Part shown: in pieces, positions 31,841 to 40,632 of the stretch
How positions within the stretch are numbered: the first letter of the stretch is position 1
Layout of the letters: the number at the start of each line of letters is the position of its first letter
Source of the DNA: a virus
DNA length: 64,000 nt
Reading direction: 5' to 3' (one strand)
Virus record (IMG/VR): IMGVR_UViG_3300028558_000016
Coordinates: 1 to 64,000 of that record
The notes under the pieces: generated by a model
Told to the model about the DNA's origin: nothing
Database searches by the model: none
What the model saw: the letters and a program-made list of their open reading frames with translations, nothing else
Position numbers and translations under genes: made by a program

Positions 31841-32395
31841 CTAAGGATTAAGCTCTCCTATTTTAACCAAATACTCAGTTCTGTGCTTGCAAAATGCCTT
31901 TTCGTCAAATTCATAAACTGAATCTTTTGGAAGGTGCGGTTCTATCATGTGTTTTAATATCCTATACCACAAAATTTCTCTTCCAGCCTGTACATCGATT
32001 TCAAATCTTTTTGGGGCATTAGTTCTTATCCAATTTTTAACTTTGTCATCCAATCTAAACATGAATGGAAGTCCTGTTGTTTTTAATGTTGGAAATGCAT
32101 TTAAAAATATCCAGGTTCCATTATCTATGTTATCAAGACAATGTTGAGTTATTTCATCTCCACATTTAACATCAACTTTGAATTCAGCTAAATTAAGACC
32201 AAGAAATCTAAAATCACCATTTACCAAGTTATATTGACGACTTTCATCATCACCCTCAATCACAATAAATCGTAAAATTCCTCCTTTGTTTGGAATTATT
32301 TGTTTTTCAAGAGCCAAACGAAATATTTCTTCGCCAATATTACCTTTTGCTACTCTTTCCTTAAATTCCGGCTTCTTGTTTTCCTTTTCCACCAT
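31841..32395 (-). CDS. hypothetical protein, possible PD-(D/E)xK-type fold
   Basis: A 184-residue protein with GNIGEEIFRLALEK and NLAEFKVDVKCG separated by a strand, a layout that recalls restriction-nuclease-like folds. A full catalytic triad cannot be defined with confidence. It overlaps the zinc-ribbon gene by 35 bases. Confidence 0.62.
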   Translation of the reverse strand: MVEKENKKPEFKERVAKGNIGEEIFRLALEKQIIPNKGGILRFIVIEGDDESRQYNLVNGDFRFLGLNLAEFKVDVKCGDEITQHCLDNIDNGTWIFLNAFPTLKTTGLPFMFRLDDKVKNWIRTNAPKRFEIDVQAGREILWYRILKHMIEPHLPKDSVYEFDEKAFCKHRTEYLVKIGELNP

Positions 32396-32798
32396 GTTCG
32401 ATGTATTGTTTGATTCCTAAAATAAATGCAGTGAAGCTATCGAATTCAATAGCCCAAGATCCTTTTCCTTCTGGCAAATGCCAATCAATAAAACAGTGAA
32501 ACATTGCGTCTTCTTGCATCATTACTTCCACTCTGTGATCTTGACAGAATTTGAATATGTCGTCGAAGTCGAAGTTCTTCTTAGCATCTAAGAAACTCAT
32601 TGCTCTAATGTACTCCCTGTACTTCTCAGCATCTCCAGGCATTACCTGAGGTGTATCATTGGCTTTATCAAGCTCTTCAGCTTCTTTTCCATCTTGAATT
32701 ATAGACTCAAGACTTATTCCGCATTTATAACAAATGTACATTCCTTGTTTGTCATTTGTCAATTCATGCTTGCATACATTAATATTCGACTCTTCCAT
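32361..32798 (-). CDS. hypothetical protein with N-terminal zinc ribbon
   Basis: A 145-residue protein with CKHE...CYKCG (residues 9-26) and an acidic helical remainder. It overlaps genes on both sides, which supports translation. Function unknown. Confidence 0.66.
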   Translation of the reverse strand: MEESNINVCKHELTNDKQGMYICYKCGISLESIIQDGKEAEELDKANDTPQVMPGDAEKYREYIRAMSFLDAKKNFDFDDIFKFCQDHRVEVMMQEDAMFHCFIDWHLPEGKGSWAIEFDSFTAFILGIKQYIEHGGKGKQEAGI

Positions 32799-32961
32799 GA
32801 AGCAAATAGGTTAGTGGGTTCTTAAATATGTTCAAAATTCTTCTTCCTAAAGAATTTTTTGAAATTATGGTCACTCCTGTTTTGTTTGGAGAAGTTCCAA
32901 ATTTAGTTTCTGTTTGAGGATATTGTTCCTCGTGCTCAGGTAAAATGTGTTTATGTTCCAT
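32779..32961 (-). CDS. small hypothetical protein
   Basis: A 60-residue protein rich in His near the N-terminus (MEHKHILPEHEEQ), 15 bases after the helicase gene stop. No domain. Confidence 0.55.
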   Translation of the reverse strand: MEHKHILPEHEEQYPQTETKFGTSPNKTGVTIISKNSLGRRILNIFKNPLTYLLHGRVEY

Positions 32962-32976
32962 AGTGTTATAGTTAAA

Positions 32977-34287
32977 TTATTCCATTCCTCCTTCAATTAT
33001 CGGTGTAGGATCTTCTGTTATCCTCATGTGTGAGTAATCAATGTCAAACATCTTAGAACAGTTCTTGTATCCCTCGTCACGATTCGCAAGAACCTTTAAT
33101 TTGTATTTTCTGTTCATCAACATTGTTGGATCTTGTATGATACCAAACATCAAATCCACTGTTGCAACTAATGCAGAAGACTCAGAAGCTGCGGCCATGT
33201 TCATATCGCTTGAATCGAATGCAGATTGTTTAACTTGAGTTACAGAAACAACTGCCCAATTATTCGTCTGCGCCATTGCTCTAACATCCTCAGCGATTTG
33301 CTTGATCTTCATGTAAGTATTTTCTGAGTTTGGATTTCTCCAGTTTCTCATGATGTTCAAGTAATCAATAATGACCATCTTGAATTTAATTCCTTTTCTT
33401 TCTTCTGTTCTTCTTAAGTAATTCTCGATGTCCACAACAGATGCAGTTGATGTTGGAAATTCTTTTACCATTAATTGGCCAGGAAGAATTAATCCACCGC
33501 CTCCAGAAAGATTATTGATTTTATGTTTGATGAAGTCTGTGTCTGTGGCTGCTTTCTTGTATTCATCCATCTTGATGTTGATGAGATTAGAACCAAGTCT
33601 TTTAATGTATTTTGCTTCAGCCATTTCCAAACTTATCACAGCCACATTGTGTCCACTTAAAACTGCTTGAGCTGCGATATTTGCAAGCCAGATAGATTTA
33701 CCAACTTTAGCTTGACCAAGAAGAACGGTTAAAGTCTTTGCTGCAAATCCACCATCTGCAACCTTGTCCATAAAATTATAACCAGTGGAAAATGTGTTGT
33801 ATGTAGGTTGTCTGTGTTTGTCTGCATCAAAGAAATCAGAACCTTCGTCAAATTCAAAATCAAGGCTGTTTCTTGTTGTGATGATGCTCTTTGCCTGTAT
33901 GATTACTTCCTTAATGTTCTCGCTGTTGACGGTTGTGGTCTTTAAATAATCCACAAGGTCCATGGTGGAAATATCGAGATTCTTATATTCGATGAAGGTC
34001 TCAGTATTTTCCTTCATCCACTCGTCATCGTATTCTTTGAGATTCACATCCCACACGGTGTCGAGCTGATCGAGGCTAATGTCTTTTTCGAGGTTTTTGA
34101 TCTTGACAAGTTCTTTGACTTGTGCTGCTGTTGGAACTTGTTTGTACTTGGAGTAAAATTCTTTTATTGGTGGAATTAATTTCTTTAAGATGCTATTGTC
34201 AAAGAACCTGTGGTTCACTGCATCCAAGTACGGGGCGTTGTTGATAATGTTGTGGAAGAAAATCTTCTCTAAGTGTGGGTTAACCAT
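32977..34287 (-). CDS. 41: replicative DNA helicase, T4 gp41 (DnaB)-like
   Basis: A 436-residue RecA-fold helicase with Walker A GQAKVGKS (residues 191-198), AVISLEMAE near 213, Walker B KMVIIDYLNIM near 305, and SVTQVKQSAFDS near 350. These are DnaB-family motifs H1-H3. It unwinds the lagging strand at the phage fork. The primase partner (gp61) is not in this window. Confidence 0.92.
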   Translation of the reverse strand: MVNPHLEKIFFHNIINNAPYLDAVNHRFFDNSILKKLIPPIKEFYSKYKQVPTAAQVKELVKIKNLEKDISLDQLDTVWDVNLKEYDDEWMKENTETFIEYKNLDISTMDLVDYLKTTTVNSENIKEVIIQAKSIITTRNSLDFEFDEGSDFFDADKHRQPTYNTFSTGYNFMDKVADGGFAAKTLTVLLGQAKVGKSIWLANIAAQAVLSGHNVAVISLEMAEAKYIKRLGSNLINIKMDEYKKAATDTDFIKHKINNLSGGGGLILPGQLMVKEFPTSTASVVDIENYLRRTEERKGIKFKMVIIDYLNIMRNWRNPNSENTYMKIKQIAEDVRAMAQTNNWAVVSVTQVKQSAFDSSDMNMAAASESSALVATVDLMFGIIQDPTMLMNRKYKLKVLANRDEGYKNCSKMFDIDYSHMRITEDPTPIIEGGME

Positions 34288-34347
34288 TTTGCTTGAACGT
34301 ATTTATTTGTTCAAGTTGTACCCAAATCTTTTAAATTCGTTTCGAAA

Positions 34348-34656
34348 TTATAACTTAGATTGCTCCTTTGAAAGAGCTTGCATGGCTTGCGCTTCTTTCT
34401 GCATAGAAGCTGCTTGCATAGATGTTAGCTTTGCGATAGTAGTGAGCAGAGCGCTCTTCTCCTGTGTCTTCTGGAATAACTTTTTATTGGTGGCATCAAT
34501 CTTCGACATCTTGCTTCTTGCTATCTTGATTTGGTCCAAATATTGGGATTGCTTCTTCTGCTCGTTTTCAACGTCAATAGCTTTAGATTGAACTGCTTCA
34601 TTGACACTTTCGTGCACGGGTTCAAAAAACTCATTAAACGGTTTGATGTTATTCAT
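34348..34656 (-). CDS. coiled-coil protein with capsid-targeting-like N-terminus
   Basis: A 102-residue helical protein. The first residues, MNNIKPFNEFFEP followed by SVNEAVQS, resemble T4 capsid-targeting sequences and the leader found in genes at 56467-61524. VNE-A would fit the prohead protease site type. The rest is a Gln/Lys/Ala-rich coiled coil. It may be an internal head protein. Confidence 0.62.
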   Translation of the reverse strand: MNNIKPFNEFFEPVHESVNEAVQSKAIDVENEQKKQSQYLDQIKIARSKMSKIDATNKKLFQKTQEKSALLTTIAKLTSMQAASMQKEAQAMQALSKEQSKL

Positions 34657-34672
34657 GCATTATATATTCCAA

Positions 34673-35263
34673 TCACTTGGAAAAATCTGCAATTTCCGAG
34701 ATTGTCTTAACTATTCCCTTGATGGCTGGATTATCGAGAATGGTCCAGTTGTATTTGGTGTAATTGTTTGATACCATAAAGGTTGGAATTCCTATGCTTA
34801 TTGCATCCAGAACACCGTGAGGAGCATCGTCCACCCAAAAATCAATCTGCTTGGAAATCATAACCGACTTCTTCGATTGATCAACTCCAACCACATGAAT
34901 GTCCTTAATTTCCGGATAAAGCCTGTTTACCATCTTTATCGTACTTTCGCTCAATGACTCAGCTCTTGCAGTTATCAAAATAATTTCATGTCCTTGTTCA
35001 GTCCACTTCTTGATCGTTTCTTGACTCTGTTCTATTGGACGCGCTTGATCACACATGTGAGAAGGATCCATGAAGTATTCCATTATCTTGTTTCTGAGAT
35101 CTTCAGGAAAGTTTAAATGGTTCCATCGAGTAACATCCTTGTTGTGGATTGCATAGCCCAAGTCTTTAGCGGCGATTGCTGCCGCATGGGTTTCGATAAG
35201 AGTAGAATCAAGGTCTACTCCGATTTTATATCTTCTTTTTGTATCTCTATTTTTTCTTCCCAT
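34673..35263 (-). CDS. HAD-family 5'(3')-deoxyribonucleotidase-like protein
   Basis: A 196-residue protein with nucleophile motif DLDST (residues 17-21), a Thr/Ala motif ILITARAES near 96 and WVDDAPHG near 147. This is the NT5C-type pattern. It may dephosphorylate deoxynucleotides in the phage nucleotide pathway. A basic N-terminal extension (MGRKNRDTKRR) precedes the domain. Confidence 0.75.
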   Translation of the reverse strand: MGRKNRDTKRRYKIGVDLDSTLIETHAAAIAAKDLGYAIHNKDVTRWNHLNFPEDLRNKIMEYFMDPSHMCDQARPIEQSQETIKKWTEQGHEIILITARAESLSESTIKMVNRLYPEIKDIHVVGVDQSKKSVMISKQIDFWVDDAPHGVLDAISIGIPTFMVSNNYTKYNWTILDNPAIKGIVKTISEIADFSK

Positions 35264-35595
35264 TTTTCCTCCTTCTCTTCCTCTTCCGAGAGAGCTTCAA
35301 AATCCACTACTTCGACGTCTATATTTCCAACGACATATCGTTCGAGCTTCTTCTTTGCATAGAAGTAACCATTGGCTGGTATTTGAATGTGGAACACGCT
35401 GTCGCATGTTGCCATTCCATCTTTATCTCTGATGGCGAGCTTAAAGTGCATGTTATAGATCTTTTCAGGAGAATTCTTTGCCTCTACTTTTACTTTTTTG
35501 GCTTTGTATCTCTTGATCTTCCATTCTCTCACCTTTCTTATAATCTTCCCAAAGAGCAGATTTACAAGAAATTTATCTAAATCAACTACGGTCAT
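35215..35595 (-). CDS. hypothetical protein with acidic tail
   Basis: A 126-residue protein with a basic N-terminal half and a Glu/Lys-rich C-terminus, overlapping the HAD gene by 49 bases. Function unknown. Confidence 0.62.
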   Translation of the reverse strand: MTVVDLDKFLVNLLFGKIIRKVREWKIKRYKAKKVKVEAKNSPEKIYNMHFKLAIRDKDGMATCDSVFHIQIPANGYFYAKKKLERYVVGNIDVEVVDFEALSEEEEKEEKWEEKIEIQKEDIKSE

Positions 35596-35616
35596 GCTTG
35601 TTTTATTAAAGAGATT

Positions 35617-36051
35617 TTAAATTGTTACTCCTTCATATACTTCTTCCGTTTCTTCATACACATTAACTTCTTTGATGACTTTAATACTTTCGATAGAAAT
35701 CCTAACTGTCATTGGATTTTTCTCTTTCTTCTCATCGGCGAATTCATTACAGGCTTCGTGAATGTGGCTAATCATTTCCTGTGTTGGTTTTTCTTTAAAG
35801 AATAATTCAAAAGCATTAGCATCAGTTGGACATGTTTGAACAGGTCCCCAATTTCCGTCATCACATAATCTTCTTTCCATTCTCTTTTCAAACTCTTCTC
35901 TCACTTCTGCTGATTGATAGAATCTCCTGTTTATTCCAGCCTCGCATTCGCCAATTTGTCCTGTGACAAATGCACATAATTCTTTTTCAAAATTTGTGGC
36001 GAACGTGTTTGTTGAAATCAACACCCGATATTTTATTTCTTCTTTTCTCAT
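35617..36051 (-). CDS. conserved phage hypothetical protein
   Basis: A 144-residue protein starting MRKEEIKYRVLISTNTFA, with ELCAFVTGQIGECEAGI near residue 24 and an aromatic C-terminal half. It overlaps the YqeY gene start region by four bases. Function unknown. Confidence 0.68.
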   Translation of the reverse strand: MRKEEIKYRVLISTNTFATNFEKELCAFVTGQIGECEAGINRRFYQSAEVREEFEKRMERRLCDDGNWGPVQTCPTDANAFELFFKEKPTQEMISHIHEACNEFADEKKEKNPMTVRISIESIKVIKEVNVYEETEEVYEGVTI

Positions 36052-36497
36052 GACAATATAGTTTTTACGATTGAACTCAATTCTTTTCCATCATATTGAC
36101 CGTCGTGATTTGCTTTGAAGTATGCCATTACTTTTCCCATGCCATCTTTTCCTATCGCATTGTCGGCAACAAATTTCTTAACTGTGGATTCCATGTCATC
36201 TTTAGACATCTGTGTTGGTTGAACCTTTCCAAGATATTCATTGATTATCGACAATTCAACTTCTTCCTTCTTAGCAAGTTCTTCATTTCCTGCCTTTTTG
36301 AATTGTTCAATGCTGTCCATTCTCATCTTAACAAGAGGCTTCAATGCCTTTGCATAATTGATGTCCTGACCAGGATTTTCCTTTTCAAATTTATCAATGG
36401 CTCCCTTAACGGCTCTGACTGCTTCGAGCTTGGATGTATTCTTTTCTTTCATCGCAGTCTTCAAGTCCTCAAGAACTTCAGTCTTTAGATTTTCCAT
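36048..36497 (-). CDS. GatB/YqeY-domain protein
   Basis: A 149-residue helical protein with LKTAMKEKNTSKLEAVRAVKGAI, MDSIEQFKKAGNEELAKKEEVELSIINEYL and DGMGKVMAYFKAN...DGKELSSIVKTIL. This is the YqeY family, homologous to the tail domain of GatB in tRNA-dependent amidotransferase. In bacteria it may bind tRNA. Its presence in a phage with a large tRNA set and RNA repair genes is suggestive. Confidence 0.85.
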   Translation of the reverse strand: MENLKTEVLEDLKTAMKEKNTSKLEAVRAVKGAIDKFEKENPGQDINYAKALKPLVKMRMDSIEQFKKAGNEELAKKEEVELSIINEYLGKVQPTQMSKDDMESTVKKFVADNAIGKDGMGKVMAYFKANHDGQYDGKELSSIVKTILS

Positions 36498-36748
36498 TAT
36501 TCCTTAATTGTTTTAATTGTTTTCTTAACTTCTTTAATAGTGCTTCTCGTCTTATCCCAAATAGAAGTGGTGTCAGGCTTAACCGGTTTTATCACCGTAT
36601 CATTCTTTTTAGATTCCTTGTAAAGGCTTATCCCTCCTTTAACTCCATCACGAATGAGAGTTCCAGCTTCATGTGCTACTCCGTCAGTTTCGACCTTTAC
36701 GCAAGAAGATAAAAACAAAATTGATGAAATTGTTATTATTATTTTCAT
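36497..36748 (-). CDS. small lipoprotein
   Basis: An 83-residue protein with a short hydrophobic signal and an LSSC lipobox (cleavage before C16), followed by a charged Lys/Thr-rich region. It ends one base into the next gene. It probably anchors in the inner or outer membrane. Function unknown. Confidence 0.7.
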   Translation of the reverse strand: MKIIITISSILFLSSCVKVETDGVAHEAGTLIRDGVKGGISLYKESKKNDTVIKPVKPDTTSIWDKTRSTIKEVKKTIKTIKE

Positions 36749-36754
36749 GTCTTC

Positions 36755-37486
36755 TTATTTTATTGTGTTTGGATATTTCATTTTTAATCCTCTCATTGCC
36801 TCAACCAATTTCTTTGTTATCAAATAGTTTCTGTACCATTTATCATCGGCCGGAACTATATTCCATTTAACGTCGCACTTCTTGAATATTTTTTCGTACA
36901 CTTCCATATAATTGTCCCACTTCTTTGCTTCGGCCAAATCATTTGAATTGTACTTCCACTTCTTTTCGAGATTCGTAAATCTCTCTTTAAATCTCTCTTT
37001 CTGTTCACCCTTTGAAATGTGCAAATAAAATTTAAGAACTACCGTTCCGTTATCTTGCAACATATTTTCAAAGTCATTAATGTGATCATATCGTTTTTCA
37101 ATTTCCTTTTTGTCGAACAGCTTGTGCACAGTCGGAACTAAGATGTCTTCATAGTGAGAACGATTAAACATTCCAACTTGTCCTTTTGATGGAGTGTTCT
37201 GACTTATTCTCCACAGAAAACCTTTTGATGATTCAAACTCTGTTGGAGCTTTAAATGCATGAACATAACATGCCATAGGAAAAAGTCCTCTGTATAACGA
37301 GACGACACTTCCATCTTTTCCCGAAGCATCCATTCCTTGAAACACTATCAAGATTGAATGTTTTTCTTCTGCCCTCATTACCGTATGGAGTGCTCTTAAT
37401 TCATTTAGCAGCTCGTCGGTTTTTTTAAGAATATCTTTCTTAGAAAGATTCTTTGGTGCTTTTGTTGATAACTTAATTAGGTCCAT
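36755..37486 (-). CDS. ppk2: polyphosphate kinase 2 (PPK2)-family protein
   Basis: A 243-residue P-loop kinase with Walker A GMDASGKDG (residues 51-59), FNRSHYED near 107-114, and a lid with HISKGEQKERFKERFTNLEKKWKY. PPK2 enzymes transfer phosphate between polyphosphate and nucleotides. Here it could regenerate NDP/NTP from host polyphosphate during infection. It is followed closely by the lipoprotein gene. Confidence 0.9.
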   Translation of the reverse strand: MDLIKLSTKAPKNLSKKDILKKTDELLNELRALHTVMRAEEKHSILIVFQGMDASGKDGSVVSLYRGLFPMACYVHAFKAPTEFESSKGFLWRISQNTPSKGQVGMFNRSHYEDILVPTVHKLFDKKEIEKRYDHINDFENMLQDNGTVVLKFYLHISKGEQKERFKERFTNLEKKWKYNSNDLAEAKKWDNYMEVYEKIFKKCDVKWNIVPADDKWYRNYLITKKLVEAMRGLKMKYPNTIK

Positions 37487-37504
37487 ATTACTTCTTCTTT
37501 TAGT

Positions 37505-37777
37505 TTACGTTTTATCTCTTTCATCTTTTACCGTCATGAATTCGTGTGCCCAATTTTGTTTATATTCTCCACATGGGCAAACCCATCCATCCTTTGTTGC
37601 TATGAGCTTTCCATCATTTGCACATACGCTTCTTGTTCTTTCTTTAAATTTTCCGTTCTCATCTTCCTGTTCTTTCATTTGACCAATGCAAGTGAAAGGA
37701 TGAAATCTACCTTTCGCTTGATATTCATTCAATGCTTCTACTTGTTCATCCGTGAACGGCGCTTTTATCTGTTCCAT
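37505..37777 (-). CDS. conserved phage protein with Cys motif
   Basis: A 90-residue protein with GRFHPFTCI and VCANDGKLIATKDGWVCPCGEYKQNWAHEF. The Cys residues probably bind zinc. The layout is common in phage small proteins of unknown role. Confidence 0.72.
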   Translation of the reverse strand: MEQIKAPFTDEQVEALNEYQAKGRFHPFTCIGQMKEQEDENGKFKERTRSVCANDGKLIATKDGWVCPCGEYKQNWAHEFMTVKDERDKT

Positions 37778-37947
37778 TTGTCAAGTTTATATTTTTCGGT
37801 TAACCATCCTTTTAAAAACCACCCTGTAAAATATCCGCCAATTCCCGACATAATCCATCCGAGCCACATTGGATCTATTGGAGTTGCTATCACAAAAAGC
37901 GTAGCAATCAGAAATAGGAAAAACATATTTTTATATTGCCACTTCAT
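37765..37947 (-). CDS. small membrane protein
   Basis: A 60-residue protein starting MKWQYKNM, with two hydrophobic segments and a basic tail. This start gives a four-base overlap with the HNH-RNA ligase gene; a longer frame begins at 37986. Function unknown. Confidence 0.58.
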   Translation of the reverse strand: MKWQYKNMFFLFLIATLFVIATPIDPMWLGWIMSGIGGYFTGWFLKGWLTEKYKLDKWNR

Positions 37948-38972
37948 TTTTTTAATTCGTTTGCAAATATTTGACGTTGAGCCCAATGTCCATGTTTTAT
38001 CTCAAATCCTTTGCTAACGAACTTAGCAACTGATTTTCTGAATTCACCATAGGAAAATTCATCGGCAATCCTTATAACATATCCCTCACATTTATTTCCA
38101 TCAATCTCTGATTTAAACAATGTTTTTATTTTTTCTTCATCGAATATTCCTCTGTATAAAACTGGAACTGTATTAAGCCCAAGAAGCTCAGCATATTCTA
38201 AGGTCTCATCCCATGATAGACAAACATTCTTTTCGTTCCACATAGAAAACATGTAAAAATAACTTTCGAGATTCTTGTATGGAATTGTGTGTATTGCATA
38301 CATGTCCTCTCCACACAATCTCCATCCTTCAGGAATTTCATAAGCAATCTTTCCCCAAAGACCTTTCACCCATTTCTTAGATGGGTGAGAATTGTGTTCA
38401 AGAGATCTTGCGTGAATGTGATCTCTGTACATGGAAGTATTTTCCCCATCCAGCTTCACAGTCACAACAACTTCTTTTCCTTCAAAATGTTTTGTTGATT
38501 CTAATTTTCTGTCATCCTTGGTCATCTTCTCAGTCCATGGAAGATGCATTGTTCTCGGATATTTGACATACTTTGAAAACAGATCCAACACCTTTCCTTG
38601 CTCGAGAATCTTTTGGACTGACTCATCATAGAACAGTTCTCCTCTCACCCTTGTTCCATTCGGCATGATTAAATTTCCCCATTTGTCGTAGGTATAATCA
38701 TTGTCGTTGTACAGGTGTGATGGTAACACGACTTCCTTGATGCCCGTTGCCTCTCTGATTTCTTCGCAGGAAAGGGTGGTCTGTTCTGCCTCTATATGAT
38801 GCGTTTGACAAAGAGACGCACCGTTAGATAGGTAGTAACCTCCATCATCGAATAACCTTCTTTCAATTATGTGATGAGCATCTTTTGCTGGTTGTTTGCA
38901 TATAACACATTGATGGGAATCCCTTTTAAAGACTCCCTCTCTGAATTCATCTCGTGTTAATAGCTTTTCCAT
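37944..38972 (-). CDS. HNH-domain and RNA ligase fusion protein
   Basis: A 342-residue protein. Residues 15-60 form an HNH-type zinc module (CVICKQPAKDAHHIIERRL...SLCQTHH). Residues about 110-342 form a nucleotidyltransferase/ligase domain with K173 in KLDGENTS (motif I), EGYVIR (motif IV) near 290 and VAKFV (motif V) near 315. The ligase half is of the Rnl2/RNA_ligase family type. The fusion could cut or recognise and rejoin RNA. It is the second RNA ligase in this window, alongside the Rnl1-like one at 1066. Confidence 0.85.
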   Translation of the reverse strand: MEKLLTRDEFREGVFKRDSHQCVICKQPAKDAHHIIERRLFDDGGYYLSNGASLCQTHHIEAEQTTLSCEEIREATGIKEVVLPSHLYNDNDYTYDKWGNLIMPNGTRVRGELFYDESVQKILEQGKVLDLFSKYVKYPRTMHLPWTEKMTKDDRKLESTKHFEGKEVVVTVKLDGENTSMYRDHIHARSLEHNSHPSKKWVKGLWGKIAYEIPEGWRLCGEDMYAIHTIPYKNLESYFYMFSMWNEKNVCLSWDETLEYAELLGLNTVPVLYRGIFDEEKIKTLFKSEIDGNKCEGYVIRIADEFSYGEFRKSVAKFVSKGFEIKHGHWAQRQIFANELKK

Positions 38973-38990
38973 TACTCATTATTTTTCCAA

Positions 38991-39215
38991 TTAGCCTCCG
39001 ATGCAACCACATTCTTCCTCGTCTTGATCGGACGTCAAAATCGTTTTAGGAAATTCACCACGAACACGTGTATAATTAACTTCTTTGGATCTTGTTCCTT
39101 CTCTCCAAGATTTTCCATTAGGACCAACCCTGTACCAGAATATTGACTGTGCCGCAAATAATCCTGCTGACATTGTCACAATTAATATGGAAATAAAAAA
39201 TATGTTCTTTTTCAT
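38991..39215 (-). CDS. secreted small protein
   Basis: A 74-residue protein with an N-terminal signal peptide (about 22 residues) and an acidic, Cys-containing tail (DEEECGCIGG). No family recognised. Confidence 0.6.
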   Translation of the reverse strand: MKKNIFFISILIVTMSAGLFAAQSIFWYRVGPNGKSWREGTRSKEVNYTRVRGEFPKTILTSDQDEEECGCIGG

Positions 39216-39222
39216 AATAAAA

Positions 39223-40026
39223 TTAATCTATATCAGTTGAATTCCAATTTCTTTTCGTAAATCTGTTTCTGTATCTTCTCAAATGATTTGGACTTCCAAT
39301 TCCGGCGTGCCATATAAATGTTATTCCAGTTAATACTCCGGCCAAAGCAAGATTGGCTATTATTCCAAGAATAAACAATGGAGCCCAATTCATCAACGCT
39401 GTAATTGTGGAGAACATAATGAAGAATGAAGCGAATTTAAACCAGCCCCAATGCAAACTTGTTTCTCTTACAGCTCCGATAATTCTACGGAAAATAGTAA
39501 AATCTTTTCCCCATTTGTGAACGAGAGCATACATGTCACCTTCGTTGGTGCTCATTTTATAGAACATCACAGGATCAACCGGCGGTGGATCTGGTCTCTC
39601 ATCCAAATTAAATGCTTTAGATGGAGCCATAATATAAAGATTGTTATTGGCTTCATAACTCTGTGCATTGATATTCTTTTCCTTAAAGAATTCCAAAATA
39701 GTTTTTCCAAGTGTTGGCTCAATTGCACCCTTGTAACGTTTTGATGAAAGAAATCTTAAACCGTATTTAATACAAGTGCTTTCTATTTCCTCATAGGTAA
39801 AAACCTTTGAACCAAGTTCTTCCTCCTTTTTGGTTCTTACCATGTTAACACCAACCTTCTTTTCCACTTCTCTTATGTTGAAGTCCAAACCAGCTTCTCT
39901 GAGAATGTTTCTCTCTTCAACTGCAGAGGTTTCCATTAAAAGCTTAATTGGTTCTTTCTTTTCTTGTGCTGTGTCAAAGGATTCTTTTCTTGCTTTGACC
40001 AAGTTTTTTTCAATTGTATTTGCCAT
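39223..40026 (-). CDS. two-segment membrane protein
   Basis: A 267-residue protein (start at MANTIEKN; an alternative ATG lies 18 bases upstream at 40044). The first 190 residues are soluble and charged. Two hydrophobic segments follow (FASFFIMFSTITALM and LFILGIIANLALAGVL), then a basic tail. The topology suggests a cytoplasmic domain anchored in the membrane. Function unknown. Confidence 0.66.
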   Translation of the reverse strand: MANTIEKNLVKARKESFDTAQEKKEPIKLLMETSAVEERNILREAGLDFNIREVEKKVGVNMVRTKKEEELGSKVFTYEEIESTCIKYGLRFLSSKRYKGAIEPTLGKTILEFFKEKNINAQSYEANNNLYIMAPSKAFNLDERPDPPPVDPVMFYKMSTNEGDMYALVHKWGKDFTIFRRIIGAVRETSLHWGWFKFASFFIMFSTITALMNWAPLFILGIIANLALAGVLTGITFIWHAGIGSPNHLRRYRNRFTKRNWNSTDID

Positions 40027-40036
40027 GTTATTAATT

Positions 40037-40363
40037 TTATTCAATTTGACTTATGGAACGATAGATCAATCCGGTGAAAAAGCTTGCGATGCAAACAATG
40101 CAAAACCAAGAGATGGCGAAATCAAATGGAATAAGTCCAAATGTAAGTCTAAGCTTATCGAAGTAGAAAGATAAAATTAAAAGAGATGGATAAAAGCTAA
40201 AGCAATATGGACATGAAAATAGTTCACCAAAAAATTCACTATTTGATTCTATTTTAGTTCTTAATGGTTTAAAGAACTTCGTCTTTGTCACAGTCAACGC
40301 TATTACTGACACTGCCATGGAAATTATCACAAGGTAGTATAAAGGGCTTAATATCCAATTCAT
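40037..40363 (-). CDS. DUF1360-like membrane protein
   Basis: A 108-residue protein with several hydrophobic segments and ELFSCPYCFSFYPSL near residue 46. The CPYC motif and topology fit the DUF1360 family, which occurs in phages and bacteria. Function unknown. Confidence 0.7.
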   Translation of the reverse strand: MNWILSPLYYLVIISMAVSVIALTVTKTKFFKPLRTKIESNSEFFGELFSCPYCFSFYPSLLILSFYFDKLRLTFGLIPFDFAISWFCIVCIASFFTGLIYRSISQIE

Positions 40364-40367
40364 AACT

Positions 40368-40631
40368 TTATTTTTTCGAAAAACACCCGCAGGCGTTGAA
40401 ACTCTTTTTTACAGAACCTACTGCATTGGAAACAACCGAATAAATTCCTGCAATGGTTGCATTCTTTTCATCCTGTTTCGCTCTTGTTATTGCACCTTCC
40501 ATGTTCTTCATGAAGTCTTGAACATCTGGAATCTCTTCCACCTCTTGCTCATCTTCATCAGAATCACTTCCAAATGTTTTATTTTTAGGGCCTTTGAAAT
40601 CAAAAGCACTTTTTGTTTTCTTTTCAAACAT
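40368..40631 (-). CDS. small hypothetical protein
   Basis: An 87-residue protein with an acidic middle and a C-terminal NACGCFSKK. It is directly next to a phage-conserved gene. Function unknown. Confidence 0.6.
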   Translation of the reverse strand: MFEKKTKSAFDFKGPKNKTFGSDSDEDEQEVEEIPDVQDFMKNMEGAITRAKQDEKNATIAGIYSVVSNAVGSVKKSFNACGCFSKK

Positions 40632-40632
40632 G

